64,000 nucleotides of DNA from Varroa destructor (taxonomy: Eukaryota; Arthropoda; Arachnida; Mesostigmata; Varroidae): contig NW_019211456.1 of NCBI RefSeq assembly GCF_002443255.2, positions 23,429,061-23,493,060 on the forward strand, given 5' to 3'. The notes beneath the pieces were generated by a model. The model was not told where the DNA came from and did not search any database. It was given only the letters and a program-made list of their open reading frames with translations. Shown here in pieces: positions 33,801 to 45,419 of the stretch. Within the stretch, counting starts at the first letter, position 1. Each line of letters opens with the position of its first letter. The translations under genes were made by a program, and so were the position numbers.

Positions 33801-36170
33801 TTGAAGGTGATCAAGACCGGACGCACTTCGTGCAAACTAGATGAACTTATATTTTGTCTTGTATAGGTTGCTAATAATGTTAATAAAAGTAATACTAATA
33901 AAACAATTTGAAATATGCATCACCTCTACGATTTGCAGCACCCAGAGCCGTTCTTAAGTTACTTTTATGCTAGCGCATCATAAACATTTCCAAAAAGTTT
34001 TATGATATGTTTAAGGACCGTGATGGCCTTATGGCCGAATGCCATGCCGGGTCCCCAAGGATGCCCAGTTCTACATCTAATTAAAACTCTCTACATTAAA
34101 TTAAATGACAATCTATTTTGATCTGTTAATTAGACGCTTTATTTATTTATTATTATAAATTTAGCTTATTAAACAGTTAATAACGAAACGAAGCCTGCAT
34201 ACACTGTTCAGATGAAACCACCCTCACTGACAATGCGCATCGTTTTTTTATTCAGATAGAGCATTTGATGTTTTCAGTTACACGCACAATTCTAGTACAA
34301 TTGTCCTAAGAAAGGGTCGCACCAAAACGGTTAGTCTGTGACAGCTAGCTAATTAAGGCTAGGAAAATTGACTTAAGGTAGTAACTCTGGGTCTGAAATA
34401 TAAGGGTGCCAATTGAAAACGGATCGTACATCGATTCTCTCTTTCTACTGATGCTTTCGACAAAGAATAAGAAAGAAAGGTCCTCAAATTGTATTCATTA
34501 GACTACTTTCGTCGAGCGGAAACCCCACTAAACCACTCACTGACTGCCCTATTCAGTATAGGGCATTTCCGCATCACTGTAATTACACGGGGCCCGTTAC
34601 TATATGCAGCCAGCCCCGGCTCGTTTCGTCGATTCTAGTCTCTCCGAGCCAACCTATGCTATAAACGACAATTCAGGTGTCTCGGCAAAATGTCACTCCT
34701 ACATTTCTTATTTGACTCGTCATAAAATGCTTGAGGAAAGCTAACCGTCGTGACAGCGGTAGGAGAATGATTCGGCTCCCATCGCATATAGCATTAAGGT
34801 AGGCAGAAAATGATTTCAGTAATTTTTGCATATTTACACATGTGACGCAAGCGTTTAGTTTAGAACTAAATCTTAGTTCATTAATTTTTTGCCGTTCCAC
34901 TTGGTGAAACACTGCTTTTAGTGCTAGTTAGCTGCAGGATTCGACTTAATCCTCGAAACGCTTCTTGAGCTCTCGCAAAAATAGAACCTATTGCGCGAAA
35001 ATTCAGACTAGTAATCTTAAAAGCTCTCTGCATAACCAATAATCAGGCTTTATACACTATATTGAATACCTTAAAGCACTGGCGAAAGTGTTATAAGCAG
35101 GAACCTATTTCTCATCTAACCCAATGGACGGGTCGTTGCCAAGCGCTCGAGGATATGCACATCATTCGCAGGATAAAAAATAGGTTGCGCACAACCGAGG
35201 CCAGGATCAAAAAAAGACATTTTAATCGTTTATGACCAAGAAAATGATGGTTAAATCGGAAAATCCTTTCTATAGATAACCAGATAATTTAGAGGGATTT
35301 GAGAAGGCTGCTCCTCTATGGCCTTAGCAGCAGGCGAAGGGTGTCTGTGGATTCGATTAGTGGCGCCGAGTGAAGTCAGACAATCAACAACTAAAGTCAA
35401 CCCTGGGCGGACAAAAGACGATGCGAAGTAGTCTTCTAGGATGATAACATCTCGCATATACTCATGCGATCTGAATAGCTTCGAATGTAAAATTCTCTTG
35501 TGGCCAACTCACAATATTAAACTTATTTAGATCTATGAAACTAAGGTACGACATCTGGAGATGATCGTCATATCTTGCACAGGTGAGTTAAAAGAAGGGC
35601 CAGAAGCTCGAAAATAGGTGTCTATGAATAGTTTGTTTCTGTATATGCGTCTTTCGCTTGAAATCTGCCTGTTGCTCCGCCTGCTGTTGGAGGATGGCCA
35701 TGAATAGTAACAGAAACAACTCTAGCGTTCTTCTTTTTTTCTGAAAATTATTTCTGCCCAAAGAAGATTGAAATTTGAGGGTTACTCAATCGCGTAACGC
35801 CGTGGAAGCACATATGCGTAAAAAAACATCGATTGATACAATGCAAGGCTCATGTTAACAAATAGGACGAACATCAATGTCATGCGACACCTATAGAATC
35901 TTCTACTGGAAAAGATCCTAACCTATTACAGATTTATAGCGTAGCACTTGCATACTTCACTTGCAAACCCGTAAACATTATTATTTATTTCACACTAGGT
36001 CCAATCGTCCATTTGTTTCTATTCGCACAGGTTGTTGGGTCAAATCACCAAGCACCGATAGCTTAATCACTTTTGATTAATATGCAACTTTCATTTTTCT
36101 CAACCAATAGATGTAGCATTCACATCCTTACGGTTGTGATGACACACTGTAGCGTAAGAAGCATCTTGAC
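30820..36170. other. AT-rich region, no confirmed gene
   Basis: AT-rich DNA with only short open frames (up to about 80 codons) that match nothing. I see no repeat family, RNA gene or splice-bounded exon I would defend. Confidence 0.5.
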
Positions 36171-37260
36171 TATTTGTGAGGAGCAGGCGCCTCGCGGCAT
36201 AGCAAGCCGGTTCACAGAGCTCGATCGTCGGGGCTTTTTGTTCATTGCCTTCGTTCTCTGTAGGGCCGTGCATGCAGGCCCTTGGCCTTTGTTCATATTG
36301 GGAACATGCTTGTTTTTTTAGCAGCTTTGCGAGGCGTCGTGATGACGTCTGTCGCTGCTAATGCTGCTCCCATTGTTGTCGAACCACCGCCTGTGCTGGA
36401 TTTGACTGCTGAAATGCAGCCGGGCCTGCCGAACTTCCATGTGCTGATGGATTCGCCTGGGGCAGAGAGAAAGGACTCGGCATAAGTCCAAACCAGTTTC
36501 AGTTGAGTCCAGTGTAGCGCTGTCTAACAGGCGGTTCGTCAGACCTTGGCAGCCTTTGCTTGGGTCATACGGGGGTGGCAGCGGCCGCGACGCCACTGCT
36601 GTTGTGTCGAAGCAAAGATGGTGAGAAACGAACCGAACAAGACGAAGAGGAGACTGCCATGTAGGCGATGCTGGTTCTGCGACAAAGAAAGAGAGATCAC
36701 GTAAAGACGCGCATACAACGATAGGGGTTGGCAGTGTTAGCAAAACAGAGCAAGACACAGGCACTGTTGTACTAAAACAACTGCTACTACAACTAGTCAT
36801 GGGAGGGACGTACCGAGAGCAGAAACGAACGCTATTGCGACGACAAAAAGTCTCAGCGTGACTGCTGTGGCAAGACAGCCACGGAGCCCCGACCCTGAGT
36901 GTAAAATAGTGGATACGGGTGCAGAAGGGGTTTGGAGAAGGCGGACGACTGATCGGGCCAAGAAGACAAACTTAGTGTAGCTGCAGACTGCCGCTGCTGC
37001 CGCCGGTGACCAGAAGCCGACGGAAAGCTGACAGGGAAAGTCGGCCTGACGGGAAGAAGGGAGGTAAGTAGAGGAAGGAAGCTACCGACACTGGCCGGAA
37101 TCGACCCTAGAAAGACAGCGAAGAAGCGAAAAGGATCGGGAGCTGTCGACATACGAATGAACCCACGAGCGGATCGAGAGACCGGGGTGGTGCAGCGAGA
37201 AGAAGCATCCGGGTCTGCACGACGACAACGATACTGCAGTAGTAATGGAACAGAGTGATG
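36170..37260. other. GC-richer island with open frames on both strands
   Basis: The base composition shifts to clearly higher GC than the flanks, and many CpG dinucleotides appear. Open frames of about 60 to 160 codons overlap on both strands, including 36318-36800 on the minus strand and the small candidate at 36306-36485 on the plus strand. This could be a promoter-proximal region or first exon of an unseen gene. It could equally be a compositional island where stop codons are rare. Confidence 0.35.
36306..36485 (+). CDS. Possible small secreted peptide or first exon
   Basis: An ATG frame of 59 codons plus stop. It begins MLVFLAALRGVVMTSVAANA, followed by APIVVEPPPVLDLTAEMQPG. The start resembles a signal peptide: a hydrophobic core with small residues before a plausible cleavage after ANA. 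The mature part is proline- and acid-rich. No family is recognised and there is no conservation evidence, so this could be chance within the GC-richer island. Confidence 0.2.
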   Translation: MLVFLAALRGVVMTSVAANAAPIVVEPPPVLDLTAEMQPGLPNFHVLMDSPGAERKDSA

Positions 37261-37392
37261 ATGATAGCATTGGACAAAAAGGAGACTTCGTATATATATG
37301 TATACATATTTTGGTAACAGTATCCTCGTGTGTTTCCTAACATACGGTGCGCTGTGCTCAGCCTTTTGCCGTCGCCCATTTACGGTGAAATC

Positions 37393-37827
37393 TCAATACG
37401 AGGCTGGGTGGTCATGGCTAAAATCATTGGCTTCAGTTTTTCTTTCCATGCACCGATCATATTTGAGTAGTCGGACACCAAGAGGCAAAAGGGCGAGCCA
37501 TATATATCCATCACACATTAATAAATCGATCAAGTTTATGGCTTTATAACCAACTAAAATGCCATAGCTAGCTGTCCTTGGGTAACTAATTTTAAGCCCT
37601 TCAAAGCTTCGTAACTGTTTCGTTCGTAGTAGAATTGAGCTAAATTTGGCAAGATTGTGTCTTATTGGAACTCGATTGTGACTAGCTTCTATATATAGAC
37701 ATTGTTTGAAATGTCTAGAAAGTACATTATTTTCAGCATGTATAATTTTGGTTTGTAAAGAGGTAACCGCGAATAGCAGCGCTATACCTAATAGAATAGG
37801 TCTGTGTGCTTGTGCGCCTAAGAGCAT
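37393..37827 (-). CDS. Uncharacterised 144-codon open frame with signal-like start, doubtful
   Basis: The minus-strand ATG frame begins MLLGAQAHRPILLGIALLFA, continuing VTSLQTKIIHA, which looks like a signal peptide or membrane anchor. A second hydrophobic segment (DGYIWLALLPLGVRLL) lies near the end. No motif is recognised. Chance is a serious alternative in AT-rich DNA of this size. Confidence 0.15.
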   Translation of the reverse strand: MLLGAQAHRPILLGIALLFAVTSLQTKIIHAENNVLSRHFKQCLYIEASHNRVPIRHNLAKFSSILLRTKQLRSFEGLKISYPRTASYGILVGYKAINLIDLLMCDGYIWLALLPLGVRLLKYDRCMERKTEANDFSHDHPASY

Positions 37828-37829
37828 AC

Positions 37830-40800
37830 ATAATTATGGTAAGAGCAGGTAGCGTAGCGAAAGATAGGATAAAGTAAATAAATTTATCGTAACCGATCAT
37901 GGAAAAGCTGAATTAGAGGTCAAAATTGTTCCGGTTTTAGTCCATGCTACCTCACGGAGTCATCGATGCTGGAGGCAGATTCAGTGTCGAGCGCCTGCAT
38001 TAACTGCTAAAACTAATCGTGAAGCTATAAGAAAAGAATCAATTTGCATGTGTGAAGTTAATTTCAACAGTTATATATATTGGTAATATGGAATAATCAT
38101 CAAAGATGTACTCGTTCCTCATTAGTTGGGCCACCTGAGAAAGGGATCTTTGAGAGTGAGCAATGTAGTCAAACACGTCCGCGTAGCCAAAATGCAATTT
38201 CCAGTACGCTAGTTGATGATATACGTATTTTTGCGCAGAGACAGACTAATCGCACGATGAGCTACCACCCGTTTATCTTCAGGCGTTTGAAATTGAAATA
38301 AACCGAAATTGAATAGTTCCAAGCAAAAATCATAACTTAACCCTGATAGCACTTCCGCACAGCTCATGCAAATAAATCGGTTTGCCTCTGGGTACAATCT
38401 GACCTTTCTCATAGGGCACGATCGCGTCTTATCTAAAACGTTTTCATTCAACGAAAGCGTTCATCCGTCAATCTAGCCGTGAACAACAAATCTCTCATAT
38501 ATCCAATTGGATTTCTTTCGCTCGATCACACGGCAAAACTGAACGTAAAAATACTCCAGAATTAAGCATTTCAAATACATATCGAAATGTATTGAATATT
38601 AAAAAGATCCGACAAACAATGTTCGTATGCAAAAAGTTTTCGAATAGTATAGGATATTAAGGAATAACTAGTGAACAGTCAAAACAATTTAATTATCATG
38701 TGATTTAAATCAGTTTCAAAAAGAAACTTGTGTCTATTTTGCTTTCGGCTGGGCGATTCTACGAGTTTCGAGATGTTGCAATAGGTAATGTCACCCTTTC
38801 CTGATCTAGTCCATTTTCAGTGTAAACAAGTTCGTTGTCAGGTTTTAATGAAACGTTTCTTGATAGTCTGCTAGTTCAACATGGCAGGCCGCGGTAGTTT
38901 TGGGAAATCTAGAATACATCACACATCGAGTATTAATTCAACTTGGGATGTTTCCAATTCAGAACTGAGGCATTCCGGGCGAACCATTTGTCCCTCTCAG
39001 GATGCAGATGGTTGGTTGTAGTGATTACTGAAATGACATAGTGTCTATTAATCGAGACGGCAGTACTGGAAAAAAACCTCGATTTTTTTTTTTTTTAATC
39101 GATTAAATTTTCGCCCTGCTCTTAAAGGTGCATGCCTAAAACTGTGCATGATCAGTCATACTCAGATCGAACTCCGATAAGAACCATGCCAAAAATAGAG
39201 ATTAAAAACTCATAAGCATAATTACAGCTATGCTTAGAACGTTGGACATTCTGACATACAAGCCATATTAAGTCAACAAAACCGCTTACTAATTGAAATG
39301 CCCCGAGCGTTGCGTTCAGTCCTGTCGTTAGAACCCTTAAAGTTGAAACAAATTGTATGTACGCTTCGTTACATGTGTCTATTTAGGTGACTTTTCGCGC
39401 CTCTAAGTTTAGTTGTTCTCTGTGCTATCATTGTGGCAAAAACTTTGCTTGGATAAATATTAAATAACTAATAAGTGCGAAAAACACTGGTAAGTGGAAA
39501 GTAACAAACGTTTGTCGCAACCTTTTTTTCACGAACTATATTGTTTATCTTTCTCTAGGGAGACTTTTTGCATGCGGATATACCGGTGCCAAGCAGAATG
39601 CTAGGCAGAATTTCGTTGTCGCACTTTGTTTTATCGTATAGTTGCCAGTATAACAGGCCGAAATAACAAGATAAATCGTTCAGTAGACTAAACAATTAAT
39701 CGAAACAAAGTAATTATTTAATCCATGTTAATATAAAAGAAATCATATTCCAAACAGAGGCTGCGTTTCTTAATTGAAGACTTTTACTCGGATTTATTTT
39801 AGTTTAGCTGCTAAAGCAAAGCTCACCATCAATGTTTACTTTAACCAAACCATCTTTACGAGCTATAAAATCATTATTTTTTTAAACAAGTGGCATCTAG
39901 ATGAACAAGGAAGTTTCAATGCATCCCCGTATCCGGTGGCTGACAGCAATAGGATTTCTTAAAAGAGCCAGTACTGTTACGTTTAATGAACATCTCGACT
40001 GTTATTGCCACGAATCTGGATCAGTACGTTTCTGATCTGGATCCTCTCACTTGCCCCGAAAATGCATAGGCCACTGCATTATCACAGGGACGATGCTGCT
40101 TCTCTAACCCCTACTTAGAAATATCTTCGGAAATTCGGGCTGGTGGTAATAGTATTTTATTTGATTGATGCATGACCTTTGCATGACTGGTCAGCACGCG
40201 TCGATTGCATGTCCCACAAAAGAAAATAGCACATAACATGCTCCCTTGTCTGCAGTGTGCAATAAACAACGTTAACCTTATGAGACTACACTATGCAGAC
40301 CGCAATGGCTGTTTAAAGGAAGAGAGTTTGTAACCAATTCGCAGGACATTGAGAAAAACCTTGCTTCAAATCAGAATTTAAAAAATCTACAACAGGCGAC
40401 TGACTGGCAGGTGCATTAGCCATGCACATGGTTTTCTAGTATATAAACTGGAAACTGGAAAGCTGTTTCTTTTTTTTTTTTTTACTAATCCTATCAAATT
40501 CGTGTTGAATTTTTGCCGTAGTATAAGCCTAGACGATAGTCCTTTTGGGCGGCGCAGGTATAATATAGTATCCTACGACAGCGTAATTCTCAATGAATTT
40601 CTACTCAAATGTATGACGTCTGTTTTACTATTAAACGTGGACCATTAAAGTCAATTAGGTATCCTGTCATAGCTAACTTCGCTTCAACTAGCATTGCTAT
40701 ATTGCTGGCAGCAGTTTAAGTTAGTAATTGTTGGTAATCTAACCCATGATTGGCAATTGTCGAGATCGGTATCGGCGTATCCAACCGATTCATCTTGGTA

Positions 40801-42580
40801 ATGATACACCCTGTTATTCCCAAGAATATTAGGCTTCTTACGGCCGTCTCCAAATTCACAAGGTTGACGCTGCTGGGTCTACTGCTAAACTATGAACAAG
40901 CGAATTGACTTCTTGCTGCGCAGGTTTTCTTTTAAGCAACTCTGTGCCATTTTGTGTATGCATCACGTCAATAATCTTCTGATTTTTTAAAAGAGTACTG
41001 ATGCCCTGTAAAGAAAAGGTCCAGTCAGGGCGAGACTAAACCTGTGTTCGAATGGCCGTGTAACGTCAAAGTTTTTATGAAACAAACGCTTCAATAACGT
41101 ACCAAATTTCTTTGTTTTTCCTTTTTTACCTCTGGAACCCTGTAGCTTGCTTTTCAGTTTGGATAAAACGAAACATATGACGCGGCACCTATTTTTTGAA
41201 ATCGCGAACTTTCTGTCAAGGGGGCCGACAGTTAGGAAGAGAATCGATCTCAGTACAACAACCACCTCGTGTTCCGAAGTGCATGTAATAACTGTAATAT
41301 TTTATTTATACAAATGTGACTAAAATAGTCAGTAAATTAAACTCAGCCAAAATAGATCTCATTACATTAACGACTTCAACGCAATGTGTAAAAGCCTTAA
41401 GTCGCAGGTCCTACAGTGCTGACATAGCTTCGGCTTCAGCAGCCTTCAATTATTTTCAGAACGTAACTCCGGTGAACGTGCTTAATAATCCTTGTATCGT
41501 AACTTAAACTAGACTCAGGCCATAACTTTACGAAATTAGAGCGATTTAACGCTAATCCACTCGTTCCACGAAAATAGTATTGTTATTTTTGCTGGTGTTG
41601 CGTACGGACCGGCTTTGCCGTTTCATCATCCCGTATCCTGGCACTTTAGCTCTCATATACTTGCTAACAAAGCGACGCTGAAATTAATGGAGCTTGTAAG
41701 CGTCCGGTCATACTTTACTGACAATGGTGTTGTTGCCTGGGTGCTAAAATGATAACCCATGAAACAAACGTTCTGATGGCGCACGAGTTCCTTCTCTCCA
41801 TTAAACGTTAGGCTCAATAGATCCGCCTGCGGCCATTTTTGCCCTCGTATGATTCGGGTGTACCACGATGGAAAAACCAATGTTTAATGAGGGTCACGCA
41901 TAAACTGTAAATGGCGTGTCAACAAGGTGTTGGATACGAGCGCTCAAATTTAGCGAAAGGTTCTGCTGGTTGATTGTAAATGAATATGTAAGACGTTTAA
42001 GGTTAGTGTGGTAGACGTATATTAGATTTCAGCAAATTAGATTGCCAATATTAAACAAGCGTGGAAAAGGGCCACACTGTGCGTTTTGATCGTATTGTTA
42101 CAGCAAATAGCATGCAATTTTTATTTTATAGCAGGCATGTAATAGCAATTGCGCAGTTCAACCACTTTAATTAAAAAACCGTCAATTTCAATTGGTTTTA
42201 TAACAAAATGGTCTTACTTTTATATTTTTAAACGTGGTACATATGACTTTCGTGTATTATCTACGTATAGATAAAGTACGTATACTGGTTTCTGGTGCAA
42301 ATTTTTTCACCTGAAAGCTATAGTAACTAAACTTTGAATTATCGTTTTTTAAACGTATACGATATTTTCGTTAACTTTATGTGTGCCTCACAGTCTGTAC
42401 AATAGGGCCCGTATTGTCTCCTTAATCAGTAGAAAGTTATTGACGCTTCTCTACGCAAATGAACGACAGATAATACCGCTTCTACGGGCTATTCGATCAT
42501 CTTCGTTTTCAAACGTAATGAAAATAATCTCCATATATTCTCTGATTTCGAATTTAATGGTTTTGCACACACAGAGAAAT
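37830..42580. other. AT-rich region, no confirmed gene
   Basis: Only short unremarkable open frames. It contains poly-T tracts near 39.08 kb and at 40470-40483. I see no exon, RNA gene or transposon protein. Confidence 0.5.
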
Positions 42581-42590
42581 AACATCACAC

Positions 42591-42983
42591 CTATCTTGCC
42601 CTTTTTTGATGCGGCACGTCAATCTCGATTCGTAGTATTAGCATGTCAAATCTAGTCCTCAGCTGTTGGATTTCACGTCTGTATCCACAAAGGTACAGCA
42701 CAAGTAGCAGGGCAGCGGTAAGAAGCGGTGCGTCATCTACTTCGGTCGCTTCGAACCGACAAGCACCTATGGGCCAATAGCATGTCAACTCGTCAGGCCT
42801 TACAGAGAAGTTAGGGAAAAAGGAGATGCCGAAATGGACTAAAGCAAGACAAGAATAAGATGCTCCCCAACTGAAAGGCTCTGTGCTTTCCCGCTGTTCC
42901 CGACCGGACGACAATGAAATGGAGGGCTTAGCTCCCTTCTGAGCTGCGCTTCTCTTTCTCTTGTTGTGTCGGCTGGCTGACAT
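42591..42983 (-). CDS. Uncharacterised 130-codon open frame, doubtful
   Basis: The frame starts MSASRHNKRKRSAAQKGAKP, a basic N-terminus. It has a hydrophobic stretch DDAPLLTAALLLVLYLCGY near residue 90 and a basic end. It could be a small membrane protein or chance in a locally GC-richer stretch (42.7-43.5 kb). No homology is recognised. Confidence 0.15.
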   Translation of the reverse strand: MSASRHNKRKRSAAQKGAKPSISLSSGREQRESTEPFSWGASYSCLALVHFGISFFPNFSVRPDELTCYWPIGACRFEATEVDDAPLLTAALLLVLYLCGYRREIQQLRTRFDMLILRIEIDVPHQKRAR

Positions 42984-42999
42984 CCGGAGCGCTAGAAAC

Positions 43000-45060
43000 G
43001 GGTTCGTAAAGAGTGTTCGAAGAAATCCATTGACAGCGGAGAGACGGGACGGGATAGTTGAAATGGCTGTTGGCTCACCATCCTAGATGAAGGCCTGTGG
43101 TTGCTGGCTGACTGCTGTTTGACGTTAGCTCTTTTGTGACGGCCTGTCTAGCGACCACAAAGGGCGACGAGGTATTACAGAGGATAATCTTGCATATGGC
43201 GAAGGAATACTCCACTTACGATACTTCAGAGGGATTTATTGGCGCGAGGGACGGGGTGTCTTCGCACTACCGTTTTCCTATAACATGTGGCCTGGCATTA
43301 AGTGATGGACTACCTACAAGTCGTTGACAGAGAAGACGCATGGGCAACGTAGGATACGGAAATGCACGATAGCAGAATAGTTGGGGGTTAAAGAGGTGAA
43401 AAAGGATAAAACGACAACGAGATAAGACCGGCCAGTGGGAAAGAAAGTGGCGGTGGTTGCGTGGAGGCGTTAGTATCTATTAACCGGATCGAGAAGGGCC
43501 AAGCGCAGCAGGGAAAGTACAAAGAGTAAATGACACAGGAAAAAATTGCTGCTCATAACATAGCATAGGATTTACTGTTCAACAGTTATGATGTGAGCGT
43601 TGACGTCTTTCGGAGAAATGGGCTGCTATTTATAATTGGTCTGAAGCCGCCAGACAGGGTGGGATGCTAGAATTCCTCAACAATTGTTGAATGAAGATGA
43701 TTTACCAAAATTGGTTTAGCAGCCACCCAGACTCGCTTGATGTACTTTGGAATTCATCCACACGAAGGAAAGCTCATATCAAATACGCTTAAATTGGCTT
43801 TAGCTTCTGAACTTGTGTGTAACGAACATCAAGCCGAAGAATCTTTTGTTCATTGGGCCCTATATGCTCAGTAGTAGCTATATACATATATATATTTTAC
43901 TAATACTGTTTCCACGCTGACATAGCGTCATCCAATGGCGCTTTGGGGCCAACAATGAGTGTATGCAAATTTATGTGGTCCCCTTAGAAGCAGGAAATTT
44001 GGTAAATGATCACGGTGGGCTTCGACCGAACTTTTCCACGACACGTAAACCATTAGGGGATGTTTGGGAAACGATTTATTATTTCTGAGAGGTGAACGTT
44101 CAATGATAGATAATTACTTACGCTTACAGCTTAGTTTATCCTGCAGGCCACTGAGACCCACGGGTCAATTTGGACTTAAGGTCTATTGAAAACTACGTAT
44201 AGCAGTAATGTTCATGTCGATGCTAAACTGATAACACGTACATATGTAGCTTTGTTGTAAATACTCGGGTAGAATAGTGATGCCTTTAGTGCGAGTCGTA
44301 AGGTAATATTTTATATGTCGTACTTAAGAATGATTAGTTAATATGTTCTTCGAGTATTAGAATTTTTCAACGTAATTTACTATGATTTTCATATAAATTT
44401 TATTTACGTATGTCAAAAATACTGCGCTAGCCCGAACACGAAGTTGAAAAGTTGATATCTGAAATACAAACGCATCCTAGCTGATTATAATCTTTCGAAG
44501 TAAAAATAGGTTTGATACATAAATAAAATGAGTAGTAGTACACAATGCGTAGAATTTGCATTATAAAATTTCTATAAAAAATGCTTACTCGAATGCGTAA
44601 AAAAACTTACTCGATTTGAAAAAAACGTACTCATCATGAAAACCACCTGCCGCGTTGCAATTGTGACAAGTGTTTATATGAGAGGAAGCATTAAATCTAT
44701 CATTTCGGTTATTTCAATGTACAGTTTGTACAGTCTGGCAATCTCGATTCGTGTTATATTAGCTACAGGTGTGTATTTTAATTAACAATGAAAGTATGCG
44801 TGACAACAAAGTGCAAACGAGTTATAATGTCTGTCTGTATAATCCAAGCGCGAGGGCAAACAATGTTTGCCTACGTAACAGTTTGACCTGTTAAGTCACC
44901 TTATCTTGAGATAAACAATTCACTTTGCTTCTGTCCTACGATGCCTAATCATCTGTGGCCAGCATCTGTCGAAAGCACGCACACGTTGTCTCTGTAAGCA
45001 AGTAATATAAGTGTATAATACGCGTATATATAAACACGTCACCTTGACCTTGCTCCACAG
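43000..45060. other. Non-coding region, nothing recognised
   Basis: The first 500 bases are GC-richer; the rest is AT-rich. The stretch 44580-44640 has three loose copies of a unit like AAAAAACTTACTCGA, probably a minor degenerate repeat. Confidence 0.4.
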
Positions 45061-45077
45061 CCGAAAGAAGCCTGCGG

Positions 45078-45123
45078 AAATTTCCGTACAGCCATTCTAG
45101 TCAGAATGGCTGTACGGAAATTT
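45078..45123. repeat. Perfect 21-bp inverted repeat with 4-nt loop
   Basis: The arms 45078-45098 (AAATTTCCGTACAGCCATTCT) and 45103-45123 are exact reverse complements separated by AGTC. The right arm contains an ATG that opens a 102-codon frame to 45414, but that frame matches nothing. The geometry is almost the same as at 10106-10150 although the sequences are unrelated. Confidence 0.95.
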
Positions 45124-45419
45124 TCAACAAGGGTTGGAAATCAGTGTATGCTGTTCGTAAGCACATTGAGGCCGGTGTCTCCTCCGTGTGCGCGCGATTT
45201 TTCAACAACGCTATTCGCTAACACCTTGGCGTTCCTTCATACCAATTCCGTTTATCAGTCGTTGATGTGGCCGAATGAGCTTGATCGTTCACAGTTCCTT
45301 ATTCGGCGGTTCGAGAAGAGGTCCCTGAGGCGTTACAGACGCCCGTCTGGGAACGATGTCACGGTAGAAACAGCGGCTAGGAACGTTCGCGGAACAATGT
45401 GTCAGGGGTGCTAGCTAAC

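Noticed and set aside
36318..36800. 160-codon minus-strand open frame
   Set aside because: It overlaps other open frames in a stop-poor GC-richer island, and the product has no recognisable motif or domain. Treated as compositional.
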